From Hirudo medicinalis (lineage: Eukaryota > Annelida > Clitellata > Hirudinida > Hirudinidae): a stretch of DNA of 64,000 bases. The DNA is taken from positions 1 through 64,000 of the forward strand of contig MPNW01000291.1 of assembly GCA_011800805.1 (NCBI GenBank), written 5' to 3'. Shown here piece by piece: positions 12,172 to 24,269 of the stretch (the first letter of the stretch is position 1; each line of letters begins with the position of its first letter). The notes under the pieces are model-generated. The model had not been told where the DNA came from. It ran no database searches and saw only the letters and a list, made by a program, of their open reading frames with translations. The position numbers and the translations under genes were made by a program.

Positions 12172-12303
12172 ATGTTTATGCGTCTCAGACCGAAGATTAT
12201 GCAAATTTATACGTGGTTTTTCTCAAAACATGAAGCAGGCTGTTTTGGACCACTAAAGCTCATAGAGAAAGATGTACTATCATGGCTGGATTCTGGTAAT
12301 TAA
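12172..12303 (+). CDS. Possible 43-codon small ORF
   Basis: ATG at 12172 opens a 43-residue frame ending at TAA (start MFMRLRPKIMQIYTWFFSKH, later FGPLKLIEKDVLSWLDSG). A GT donor-like GGTAATT at its end would also allow it to be a first exon, but I see no partner exon before the GGT-like gene. Amino-acid usage looks protein-like. No family was recognised; it may be chance. Confidence 0.25.
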   Translation: MFMRLRPKIMQIYTWFFSKHEAGCFGPLKLIEKDVLSWLDSGN

Positions 12304-12571
12304 CCTTGTAAACATTTCTTGGTTTGTGGGTTAATGTGATTTTATATTGCTTTTATCAATCTTATAGTAGAACTACATGTATAAAAGTCTGTTTTATTTC
12401 TTAAGCCTCTTACTGGGATCATGTAATTACGATGTGGTATAAAATAAGATAAGTAAACAAATCTATTCTGTAACGTTGAGATGGCATTACTCTAGGAGTG
12501 TCAAAATAGTCTCCGACATTGACATGATTAGAAACTAAAAACATTGCTTGTAATTCCTTTAGCGATTGCAT

Positions 12572-15500
12572 CTATGGTCTCTTTGTCTTTCCATATGGCA
12601 CAGATGTCACTGAAGCCTCAGAAGTAGTATTTCTTAATGAAACAATATTCCGATGTCCTTTGTTCGTTAGCATTTCTAGGATGTCTTTGGGAAAGTCATC
12701 TGTCATTGAAGATAGAGGAATATTATGCGCATAATGTCATATAAATCAACAAGCTGCTCTAAATTAAAGGCTGGTAATAAAGTCAGAAAACCTAAAATAC
12801 CTTCATAGAATGTGGTATTTCCTACTGTAAATAACTTTGGAATAGCAACAGATTCTGACATATTCATGGATTTTCCAAAGTGGTTAAACATTACTTGTGC
12901 TAAATCTGCAAGATTTGTTCTTTTGCAATTACTTTATAAATAGTGGACATCAATGTTGAGCAAATTGTTCTCAGGAATTATTGTTTATAAAGTTCTTCAC
13001 AAGATGTTAAAATTTCATTGCCACATCTAAGGTTAACTGAGGTAAAAGTGATGATTAACCAATTTATTCCATGAAATGAAAATAAATGGGAGGTCAACTG
13101 ATTTGGCTTAAATAATGCATTTATATATGCATAAATTATGCATTAATTCATGTATTAATAAATACTGGAAGGTGCAAGATTGGTAACATTTGGATATGTT
13201 GGCAGCTTTAGTCTGGATCTGAAATGTCACTGGTGTCAAAATAACTAAAAGTCTAATTTCAAAACAATCAATTGTTGATAATAACCAATTGTAATTGCCT
13301 GCATTATAAAGATTACTGAGATTAATATAATTCCTAAAAATATTTATGGAGGAAGTGAGCATGGACACAAACTTATTTGACAAAATAATTCTCGTAATAA
13401 CGTAGTGGAAGCTAATGCATGGAAACAATGTGCCACAACTAAAGAAAAGATTTAACAAAGCCTCACTTATGTAATTTGAGCCTGTCATAGCAAATCTTAG
13501 TGCACATGGCTTGAAAATGTTGTGGACAATCACAGTACTGGTCTCTTCATAAAGGTGCAAGTTTTCTCCAGTGAAAGAGGTGTTTCCATGCCAACTGAAT
13601 AAATAAAATAACATTTTATTTGTTCTGAAACAAAGCTTGTAGATAAAATGACTTGAAAGAAAGATACATCATCACCAAAATTGACCTTGAATAAAATATT
13701 TTGAAATAACTTACATTGCAATTGAGAGGAGATCATCATTTGGTCCAATGATGGAGACCGCCAAAGATTCCAATTGTTCGTGCATCCCCGAATCACCCAC
13801 TGGAAGAATTCTATCATCACTTATTAGAGATGCTAGGTAGCCAGCCAGCTTATTCCTTAGATAATACACAACAATGTTATTCTAGATGAATTACAAAATA
13901 AATGATCTCTAAATTGATTCAGTTCATTTTGAATAATATTAAATCTTTGAAAAATAAATTAGCAAAAAATTATTCATTTCACGAAACCAGAAAAACATTG
14001 AAAAATTCTTCAACTGGTTTCTGTGAAAATAAGAAAATGTCATTAGATTTATAAAAATTAGTTTACCATTCGTCTGTAGATGTTTGCAATGAAGTTATGT
14101 TCTGCAAGTTTATTTCAACCAGTTTTGTGGCCTGTTTAAAAGCAGATTTTAAACAAGCATGAGACCTAACCGTTCACTCGACCATATTCGGTCATTCAGA
14201 GGTAGTTTTTATTCTATATATCCTAAATAGAAGTATTTAGTGTATTTAATTGAATATTTATTTAATTAAAATCTGCATTCTTTAAATCCAAAGCTTTGGC
14301 TGATTGTAGTGGCATTAAAGATCTCTACATACCTTGGAATAGCATTTAACTTAGTATTTGATGATAACTAAAAAAAATCCAATCACACCTCCACAAAGTA
14401 ATGATAGAAATCTGTTGAGTTCCACTGAACTCTGCCTGATGATGTCATGTTTTCAAAGATGCTCATCAACATGAACAGGGATGAACTTGGCCAGACAAGC
14501 ACATTCTCCACAAAATAACCTGCAATCAACTGTTTATTCAATGTTCATATTAAACATTTAAACATATTAATCTCTAGCAATATAAAGAAGGCCATGCACT
14601 TAATTGAACCTTTGAATGTAAACCTTTGTGGATCTGCATCAGTAGGTTTGTATGACTTGAAATCATCCAGTTGAGATGCACTTATGCCTGTCCAGTTGGC
14701 CTTAAAAGAGGAACATTCAGATCACGTTAAGTGGAATACATGGCTTAAATGCAACACTCTCACTTTTAACAGGTAGTCATTGTAGAAATAATCGATCCCT
14801 TTTAATGACAGCTCATTCAGCAATTCTATAATCTCTACTGAATTTGGATCTGTGATTTGTGCTACAAGCAAGATAATTTCAGAACAATTGTAAATTTTCA
14901 TCTTTGTTGTTTTACCTTACATTATCAATTTTGAATTATAATGTAAAACAATGATATAATGATTAACAAAATTATTTGAACGTTTATTGAAACTACAGTA
15001 ATAGTTACTGCATGGTTAATATTTGTAAAATTACCTTCATGAAAATGGTTGACAACTGGTTGAATAACGTCCTTCCATTTCAATCTAAGAAATCATAAAA
15101 TGGATTCATAAGCAGATTAAGTCATCAAGCAAGTGATGACCTTCACACAAATATTCATAATATATAAATTGTATCACTCATAATTTTGAATGAATCTAAA
15201 GAAATACTGTAAACTTTGAAGCAGCACGATTAAAATGGAATATTAATGGATAACTCGACACTCTTCTAAAAATACTTTGTCAATTTCAACCAATCACCAC
15301 CCACGTGTTATGAAAAGCTGCGGATGTTTTAAAATTAAAATTGTGCATTAAAGAAGCTTCCAAAATAGCTTTTCAAAATACCATGATTTGTATGACTTGA
15401 ATTTTGTAATGTCATGTAAAGTCATTAAAATGTAAGGCTATATCACTGAGTGTTATCTGATTCCTCCAATTTTAATATCCAATAACTACACAAATAAATA

Positions 15501-16645
15501 AACTTTAAATACTTATTACTTATTTAGAGATTTTATCCAGTCACTACAATTTGAAAAAAAAAATGTCAACACATACAATCCAAATTTTTCATGGGCAACT
15601 GCAAGTCCCTTCAAAAGTGTTGGACTTTCTACTGCATAATGTTTGCTCTGAGGAGTGAAATTAGACTTTGTGATCTTGAAGACAATCACAAAAATCAACT
15701 ATATTTAAAACAAAACCATACCATCTGGCCACGAGCATTTGAACAACTGAAATCAAGTGAATGTGATGAGTTTTTTCTTTGATCATGCAGCGTCAGAACT
15801 CCACATCTAAGTTGCAATTACATACAGCTTCATTAAGTCTTTGATCAAATGGATATATATTTACTTGGTAAATGCTTTGCTTGCAAAAGCAAATTAATTA
15901 AAATTTTTATTAATAAAACAATATTAAATAAAAGTTGATTGTTTAAATCTCGAGCTATAAAACTATAATCGAGAATCACTCAGTTTGTAGTAAAGAAATT
16001 ACCCCAAAATGACACTCCGATCATAAATTGATTCACACAAGATGACTGCAATAGATGAATCTACAGCAGAACCTCCAGATTTCAGAATTTGACCTCCAAT
16101 ATCAGAGCATGGTATACTTCTACTGGAAACAACTCCATGTGGAATGACTTGGGGAGGTCCAAGGTATATTGTGAGAATCAAAGCAATAGCCACTGATACT
16201 CCAAAAAATATGCATATTGCTATGATTGTTCGTAATTCATCTTGGACGTTGTTGTTTCTGTAAAAGTAATTTGAAATGTAACTTCTAAGGCTATCACAAA
16301 TATTTAGCTCAAAGGGTTCGGGTATAGTTTGATATACACGAACATCGTTGAAATTTTCTTATCGTGATCGCTTGTTTGGAAGGAAGATTCAGTCGTTTCG
16401 CTGTTTAGCTTAGAGTCAATGTCGTCTTTTTCCTCATCTTCTGCAAAAAAATACAAGTATAATGTCAGCACGACGCAACGTACCAGCTGATTCGCGACTT
16501 CGCAAGGATCAGTGTTGAAGACACTCAAAATAAATTTATAGGGATTTTATAAAAAAAAATGAGAAATGGCAGATCACCCGCCTGCAAATATGAAAGCCCT
16601 GTTGTCTTGTAAATCGAAATTAATGTCATCGATAGGAGCCGCCAT
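12572..16645 (-). CDS. Gamma-glutamyltransferase 7-like membrane protein (multi-exon)
   Basis: Type II membrane protein of the gamma-glutamyltranspeptidase family. The first exon (16645) starts MAAPIDDINFDLQDNR. An acidic cytoplasmic tail follows, then a membrane segment (AICIFFGVSVAIALILTIYL). The family's N-terminal domain comes next, GVVSSRSIPCSDIGGQILKS and GGSAVDSSIAVILCES. The late exon near 13830-13735 aligns with the small-subunit start (ESLAVSIIGPNDDLLSIAM), and the next with FSWHGNTSFT. A C-terminal exon reading MNMSESVAIPKLFTVGNTTF splices in phase 1 (G|AT) to DDFPKDILEMLTNKGH and ends GKTKRP-stop at 12572. The GPNDD and FSW patterns favour GGT7 over GGT1. The nucleophile position appears to be Ser, not Thr. 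Middle exons (13900-15900) are only roughly placed. The gene is divergent from the DAPK-like gene. Confidence 0.7.
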
Positions 16646-17222
16646 GAATTGCTGAAATCCTCTTAAACAATTTCAATCTCGAATCTGTCCTAGCACTCCA
16701 CGTCAGAACGACTCAGCATTGTGACAAGGCCGGAAAGCTTTCGTCTAAATCTCATTATGTTTATTTTCTTATTTGCATTTTTATTGCTATATTCGGATCA
16801 CTACAATTAGCCTTATAATTAGTAAGGTTTCTGAAAAATTACATGGAGGATGCCTAATTAATTCAATTTAACACACATGAAACAACAGGTGAGCATCCCA
16901 TTGAGCAGCTAGCGAATCGCGGTAGCTTCGTAAAAGTTATTAAATGCTTGGCATTATTATAAGCATTCGACGTCTCACTGGGGCTTGTGATACATTGCGT
17001 TTGTGGGCATTAAAAGTGATATTTGAAAGTAACACATTCTTACATTCTTAATCTACAAACTCATACTAATTCTGTATAAATTTGATTGTTTTAGAATGTA
17101 AAAGGTTTTGTTGAATTCATCCGGTTTTAAGTCATTAAAGTCTGGCAAACTACTGAGAAAGATCTCGTCACAGACGATTATTTGATTCACATAAAGCAAG
17201 TGTTTCGAAGTATTGCTCAAGT
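16646..17222. promoter_or_regulatory. Divergent spacer between GGT7-like and DAPK-like genes
   Basis: 577 bp between two divergent start codons, so it must hold both promoters. It contains no kinase-coding exon for the downstream gene. No core motif could be assigned. Confidence 0.4.
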
Positions 17223-20200
17223 ATGGACATTTCACCAGCAAAATCTGTTCAAGAAAATGAAGACATGTCTCACAAACTTCTCGTAAAGAAGTTATTGGAT
17301 TTTTGCTTTGAAGGCGATTGTGAAATTTTAGGAACACTACCAAAAGAGGTTGATGTAAACAAGCTCCATAATTCGGTTAGCAAATATTTCAAAGTAATTT
17401 GAGCAAGTTTTCCGATTTTTTTTTTTTAATGAAATCCATAGTTCTCAACCAGAGTGTTTCTTTCAGCACATCAAAATTTCGTTTTAGACAACGATTTATT
17501 TCTAGAATATATAATATTTTAACAATTTATATAAATAAAGCTTTTATTTGGGACAGACTGGAGAAACTCCTGCACAAATTGCCGCGAAGCATGGAAATGT
17601 GAATAGTTTGAAATTTCTTGTAAAAAATGGAGCTGACATCAATTTGCTTGATCAGGTTAATCAATGTTTACTAGAGTTTTCATTTTATAATTTTATTGCT
17701 TAGGAAAACGCTGTTTAAGGCTTTTTTTTAAACGTTTTCTGGTTTTTAAATTCTCATGTTGCTTCTTGAACATGAAGCAAGGCATTTGAAAGCAAAGGTA
17801 TTAAAAAATGTAATTTTCCAAACATAGTGTAAAGTAAACCAAAAGCGATTTGGCTGATCCTCTCAAGAAATTCGAAACAATTAATTTATTCGTCCTTTCC
17901 ATTCATTAATTCGAAACTAAATGCACCATCCCGATTTAGGAAGGACATTCTCTCCTTATGTTGGCCCTCAAAAGTCACCAGGAAGTTATGGCTTCATATC
18001 TTCTGGAACTTGGGATCAGTTTGAAAGCAAAAGAGAAGGTGGCGATCCCTTCTCAAAATTTTTTCAAGAAACCGTTTTTAATCCTTTATGCTGTCAATCT
18101 TTTAGAAAAACAACGAAACCGCCCTGCATTTTGCAGTCAGGTGTTCATACGGAAAGTTGGTTGAGTCGATGATATTGGCGGGTGCAGAAACAGACGCCCA
18201 AGATTCGGTATCTTTGCGGCATTTGGCCACATTTCTGAATGTCACGATTTCACATTTGAACATTTGAATTTTTATTTCTTTGTGTTTTTATTTCAGAGGG
18301 GTATCACGTGTCTTCATTTAGCTTGCATGAACAAAAACGTTTCCATCGCTTGCATGTTGATCCACCTCGGTGCCCACATTGAAATTCCAAACAACGTGAG
18401 GAATGATCATCATATTAATAGCATAAATAACACCAACCACCGAATAAGCTCATTACATTTAAATAATTTCAATAACGTCTCCCGATAATATTGTACTTGA
18501 TTTTACGAAGGAATTTTTGGAAATTCTTGACCGATAGAAATTAAGTAGAATTGGTTCGATAAAGTTGAGGCTACAATATTATAAAATTCGAAGAAAAGTT
18601 GCCTGAGATTTCTGAGCTTACGTTATTCATTTTTATTCGCCAGTGGCATTTTAAGAATATGAAAAGAAGCATGTGATAAAACAACATTATGATTCATATT
18701 ACATGACATTATTGAATTGGATAAAATAATTTTCTGTGAATATAATTGTGAAAGACATGATTTTTAGCAAGAAGAAACTGCTTTGCACGTGGCATGCAAG
18801 AAAGAATTGTTTCCAGTTGTTAACCTCATGTGTTCAAGGCAGTGTCCAATCAACGAAACCAACAAGGTCTTTCTTCGTATTTGTCTGTCACCGTCTCTCG
18901 TAACAATAACAATAACAATAACAATAATAACGATAACAATAACAATAACAACAATAATAATAATAACGATAACAATAACAATAGCAATAGCAATAACAAC
19001 AACAATAATAATAACGATAACAATAACAACAATAATAACGATAACAATAACAACAACAACAATAATTATAATAATAATAAATAATAATAATTAAAAAAAA
19101 AGTGAATGTGTATAGCTTAGACCATTTATACAGCGCCTTCTACCAGAGGCGCTTTGTGGTGGTGCAAGCTGGATTACGAACGACTGTTGCTTTTACAGTC
19201 GGTCTTAGGGACGCAATCCCTCTGAGCCCACTTGCAACTTCGCAGGAGAATATTTATTAGTTTCTTGTTAACAGCTTGGAAACACTCCACTTCACTTGGC
19301 GGCAAAAACTGGCAACTTGGATTTAATTCGACTATTGCTCATTTCTGGTGCGGACATCGACGTCTTCAACAAGGTTGACATGTTTTATACAAGATACATT
19401 ATAAAATATTACAAGGATCCGCCTTGCATCCGACTTGCAAATGCTAACCAGAAAGAGAGCAGTGCTAAATTCGATATTCGATGAAATGAATACCTCGATA
19501 AATCATGTGCTTCTGAGCCTTATTGTCTAATCTATGTGTTGATACGTCGAATGAATTTAGCATCGCACCCAAACTAAAAATACTAAGCACTGTGTGACCC
19601 TTTGTACCTTCAACGAAAAGATGTCGTCAAATTAATTCTAGCGAATAAAGCTCCATATTTTAACATAATTTGTTTCTCAATAAACAGATGTAACAAATTT
19701 AATATTTTAATTATTATAATCAATTACAAAAATAAATTTATTCGAAGGACGGATTGAGAGCAGAGGACATAGCTTTAGTTCAAGGTTACACTGAAGCCTC
19801 AGATCTTCTATCTAAACTGGGAAACGTAAGTGAATGTGGAGAACTTTAAATGTTTGAATAACTAATTAATTAATGTAATCAGCTGTTCATCCGAAACAAA
19901 AAGAAATTAAAAAATAATTGGAAATTACATATTTTATCTGACAACTGCATTATTTTAAATTATATAAATTACATATCATATTATAATTTCGTGGTAACTT
20001 ATTTATCAACTTAATTTTGTCCCATCATCCAGTCAATAGCAACAGACAAATTGAGTCCCTTGAGGGATCATTTGAAACGCAAGCATCCAATGAATTCGAT
20101 AAAAGTGAAGGTGTTTGGAAACAAACAATCAGGAAAAACAACTCTCATTGATTCTTTGAAATGTGGATTTTTATGGAGTTTTGTCAAGAAATTCTACAAC

Positions 20201-23109
20201 GGTTTGGATTTGGAAGAGCCGCAGAGTAATTTGTTATTATTAAATTACAAATGCTATTATTAAAATATTAATTCATATTAACTTTTGTCATTTTAAACTA
20301 TTTAACACGAGCACATTTTTTGTAGGTGCTATTGACGGACAGAAAGCCTGGGTTGATGCACCGAATGAAAATTACACGAAAGGCATCAGTGTCCACCAGG
20401 CTGACATTTCAGGTAAGATTTCCATTCATTCATTGTGATTATTCTGAAGATTCATGCATTCATAAATTATCAATTAGGAATTGGAAAACTGAGCTTGTGG
20501 GAGTTTTCAGGCTTCGAGCCATATTTCGCTTATTACGACTTCTTCATGGGCGATCCGAGTTGCATTCACGTCATCACTTTCAGTCTTTTGAATGATCTCC
20601 AGCTAATAAAGAATCAGTTGTTCTTTTGGCTGAATTTTATTCGAGTCAGGATTGCACTCCACGTTCCCATCGGTAATTGTTTCGTAATTTCACAAAAAGT
20701 TTATTATATTTATTATAAGCAACATCTTTCTAACCCTTTGTGGTGAAGATTCCCACAAAATATAAGTATTTATAAAGCTCCTTATCGGCAAAATGTTATT
20801 GAACAGAATAAGACGAACATCAATTTTACTTTTTTTTTTGAAGGAGCTGGAGGGACGCAGTTGTGGTCACCTCACGTTGTTTTTGTGGCTACACATGCCA
20901 GTGAAGAAAATTGCTCGAAAGATCATGAAGGAAATTTTGTCATGAAGGGTTGGGATGAGGTTTTGGTGGAAATAAAAGAAAACTTTGAAATCGATCTGAT
21001 AGTTCTACCCAATCTCCATGTCTTGAATGCACATGAAGTTAACAGTGCCGGCATGAAGACATTAAAATCAACGATTCTGAAACTTAAAGAATTTCTTACC
21101 GATGTAAGTCATTTTACGAATCTCCCGTTTCAACGATAAACACATTATTTTGAAATAAATTATTAGCTAGAACGTCGTACATTAATTAAGATTTAAGTAT
21201 ATTTACAAATCTGACAAAGCATGGTGAATACTAGTTTATATTAAAATGTTACTGATGGAATAAAGCTATTTTACGTTGTAAATTATTCAGTACAATGGCA
21301 AAGGCACGGGTCTTCTTGATCAAGTTGTACGTGAACTGCCCAGCTGGATAAAAAGATTAAAATACTGTCCGGTTGTTACCTGGTCCAACTTTGTCAAGTA
21401 TATTAGAGGGAAAATAAATCCCCTCATATTAGAAGATCACGTCATTGACTTAGTAAATGAGATGCAGATTATAGGAGAAGTAATTTCGTCTATTCCTTAA
21501 TATTGTTTTAAAATGTTTATTGCTATTTTATTCAATCTAATTTGTTTAAATCAATTTACCATTGCTTAGGTAGTTTATCTGCCAAAATTCGATAATCACG
21601 ACGACCTGATTGTTCTAAATCCAAGATGGTTGGCCACCGACATTCTTGGCAAGATGTTGTCCTTTGAAACTATTCAATCCTCATCAATCAGTGGACAATT
21701 TTCGCCGGATCAGTTGAGTCTGATGTTTCCAGACTTTGATTCTTCGGATATAAAAAGCATCATGCATCGTTTGGATTTCTGTCTCGAGTTCCAATGCTCC
21801 TATGGGCAGACATTGTACCATTTTCCAGCACTAGATTTTACTCCGAGTCCACAAGATGTTTGGGATGGTTGGTCGATACGACCGGAAAACTCAGTCCATG
21901 AAATACCAGAGTTGGACACAAGTTTCAACGATTCAAGTGAAATTCAGCTTGAAGTTTGGCAAGGAATCAGAATAAGCTGTACATGCGAGAGAGGAGATTA
22001 TGGCGACCAAATAAATATTATTTATCCGCGTATTGCCGTAGTTGTGGAACGATCTTTAAGTGACACTAGCAACTGCCCAGTAAATGTAAAAAGGGTGAAT
22101 CAATGGGCGACTGGTGTGAAAATTGAAGCAGACGACTTTGTCACTGTCGTAATGCTATCTCAGCATGACATTGACATTATCACCAGGTCTTATCCCTCCT
22201 TAGGTCTGCATGATCAATTTAATTTTTAATATTCTGGGGTTTTTTTTTTCAGAGGGAAGAAATCGAAAGGAAAATCCATGTTTCATTTTTCCGAATATTG
22301 TTTCGGCATAATAATGGGTAAAATATTGCAAGTGTGTCCTGGATTATCGGTGCAGAGGTCTGCAATTAGCACAACAGATTTACAAAGAAATCCTAAGTTT
22401 GACCAATCGAATAAGGAGAATGGATATTATCATTTGAGGGTCTATGATGCAAGAGAAATCTTAGATGCTCGACTGAATCACCGTGAATCCATTAAAAAAG
22501 GTCCGAAGGAGCATATTAATGGATTAGCTGAATCTGCACTCGAATTTAACAACGAAGAATCAATAATTGATTTGATTGCTTTCGGTAGTAAGGAAGTCTT
22601 ATCATTAATTACTTTCGGAACTGATGTTCATATTTCACTGCTTTCAATTCATGCAAGGTAAGATTTGAACACATAGAACAACTTTTAGTTTCCTTTAAAG
22701 TACAATGATGATAAACTAAATAAAAAGATAAATTAAATAACATTTTAATTTAAAAAAAAGATTTGGCTTGGCACATCTCCTCGACACGGATCCTATTAAT
22801 GACTCAGAAAACAGCACTGATGAAACTATTAAATATGGATGGAAAGAATTGGCTAAAATACTTCAAGCGTCAAATTTTAAAGTGCAAAATACAATGGAAC
22901 TGACAAGAAAAGATGGAATTTCGGACCAGGAATATACAAGCAAAACAGATGAAGTTTTAGCTGCTTGGTCTTATCAGGAGGATGCAACAATAGGCAATTT
23001 GGCTTTAGCACTTCAACAACTCTCGCGTCCGGATGCCAAGGCAGTTCTGCTTGGACTATCACCTTTATTCCTACGCTCTGAATTATTGGCTTCCAACAAA
23101 ATCATGTAA
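17223..23109 (+). CDS. DAPK-like ankyrin-Roc-COR-death domain protein lacking a kinase domain
   Basis: About 1,040 residues in some 16 exons. Exon 1 (17223-17375) gives a 51-residue unique N-terminus. Exons 17557-17655, 17940-18038, 18106-18207, 18297-18395, 18768-18866 and 19275-19373 each encode one ankyrin repeat, with a partial one at 19748-19825. The Roc GTPase follows: P-loop GNKQSGKT, switch-II-like LWEFSGFEPYF, and THAS at the G4 position. The COR region comes next (FDNHDDLIVLNPRWLATDIL), then a C-terminal death domain (VLAAWSYQEDATIGNLALAL, LSRPDAKAVLLGLSPLF). This order and wording match DAPK1 after its ankyrin repeats. The Ser/Thr kinase and calmodulin segment are absent: the GGT7-like gene starts 578 bp upstream on the other strand. 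Likely a scaffold in stress or death signalling; function inferred. Confidence 0.88.
18900..19090. repeat. AAC/AAT trinucleotide microsatellite
   Basis: Long run of AACAAT-type repeats with occasional GATAAC, inside the intron after the sixth ankyrin exon. The open frames across it (poly-Asn on +, poly-Leu on -) are artefacts of the repeat. Confidence 0.95.
19110..19260 (-). repeat. tRNA-derived SINE
   Basis: Read on the minus strand, it has an A-box-like GTGGGCTCAGAGGGATTG, a B-box-like GTTCGTAATCC and a tail AAGCGCC...GGCGCTGTATAAATGGTC. The tail closely matches the SINE at 53431-53640. It sits in an intron of the DAPK-like gene, next to the microsatellite, in antisense orientation. Confidence 0.65.
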
Positions 23110-24269
23110 TATATATATATATATATATATGCTTTATTTTAAGACAGTAACGATTATTGGTTTTGAGTTTTCTGAAAGGATGTTTATGACTTGCTCCACT
23201 GAACACTAGGTATACGTTTAACAATAATTGAAACTCTAATGATTCAGAATCAAATCTCTCACGATGGCAATGATAATGAATCCGAACTCGATTATAGTGG
23301 CCTAAATTCAATACCACTTCAAGACAGAAGTTTTTAAGGCAGTGTGAAACCCGGCTGGATCAGTCGACATTGAAATGGCTAGATTAACATTAGGAAAAAT
23401 CAGCCTCTTATTTACCATATGCACATAAGACCTCCACAGACCTAACGGGTGTTCTTTGTCTTCGTTGTGATCACGTGAAAGCTAGCTAAAGCGGAGTCAG
23501 TGATCGCCTCAATTCCGTTTTGGTTCTTAGTCTCGTAATGTCGTAGGTTCTTTGTCGTGTAAATAAAGTATTCGTAAATCTAGTCTCTCAATCGATGCGA
23601 TCGTAACGTCTCCCCGGTTACTTTTATTTAAATATATCTATTATCATTGTAGTGTCGCACTCTCTTTTAAGTTTTTACGCCATTTTGAATTTGGGCATGC
23701 TCTCGTTGTTATGTTTTGACGTTAGACAATAAACGTTACATCCCCAAAATGATGTCTCTTAACTAAAGACAATGTAAAAATATATATGTATGAAGATATG
23801 TATCTTCAAATCAAACTTTAAACTTCTCTTCAAAAAATTACGCCTAAAAATTCAAATAGTTTCTATTCGGTGTAATATTAACCATTAACGCTGAAATTAA
23901 CCACCACCGAAACTTGTGGCTTAATTTGCTACCAGAGTTATAAAGAACTGTCAATTTCAAAACTTTATTGGTTTATGAAATAGCAGGATAAAATAATAAT
24001 CTATACAGTTATATTTCAGTTGAAAAACATTAGAAAAAATACTAAACTTGGATTTTCATTTAACAATAAAACCTTCTTCGAATTTAAATTTGTTTTCAAA
24101 ATAGCGGTAGCCAAAAATTGAAAATATGATTTGGTATCTTTGCTGGAATTTTGAAAGATTTTAAGTCTGTTATTTCGGTGAAGTTATGGTCCAGCAGACC
24201 AAAGGCTACACTAAATTAGCTAGATTAGATTGATGTCTATGTTAAAGCATTGACTGTACGATATTCAAA
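23110..24269. other. Intergenic with (AT)n tract and an unclassified repeat block
   Basis: A TATATA tract begins directly after the DAPK-like stop codon (23109-23131). A GC-richer block about 23340-23620 holds an AATAAA and ends TCGATGCGATCGTAACG; it could be a solo LTR, but I could not find matching ends or a target duplication. The rest is AT-rich spacer. Confidence 0.35.

Noticed and set aside
16643..17222. A kinase domain for the DAPK-like gene hidden upstream
   Set aside because: I read both strands of the spacer and saw no HRD, DFG or glycine-loop text; the neighbouring gene begins at 16645.
18783..19094. Poly-Asn and Ile/Thr open frames on the plus strand and poly-Leu on the minus strand
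   Set aside because: They are produced by the AAC/AAT microsatellite in an intron; only the first part (18768-18866) is a real ankyrin exon.
23340..23620. A solo LTR
   Set aside because: Only the AATAAA and the GTAACG-type end suggest it; I found no matching TG start with a target-site duplication.
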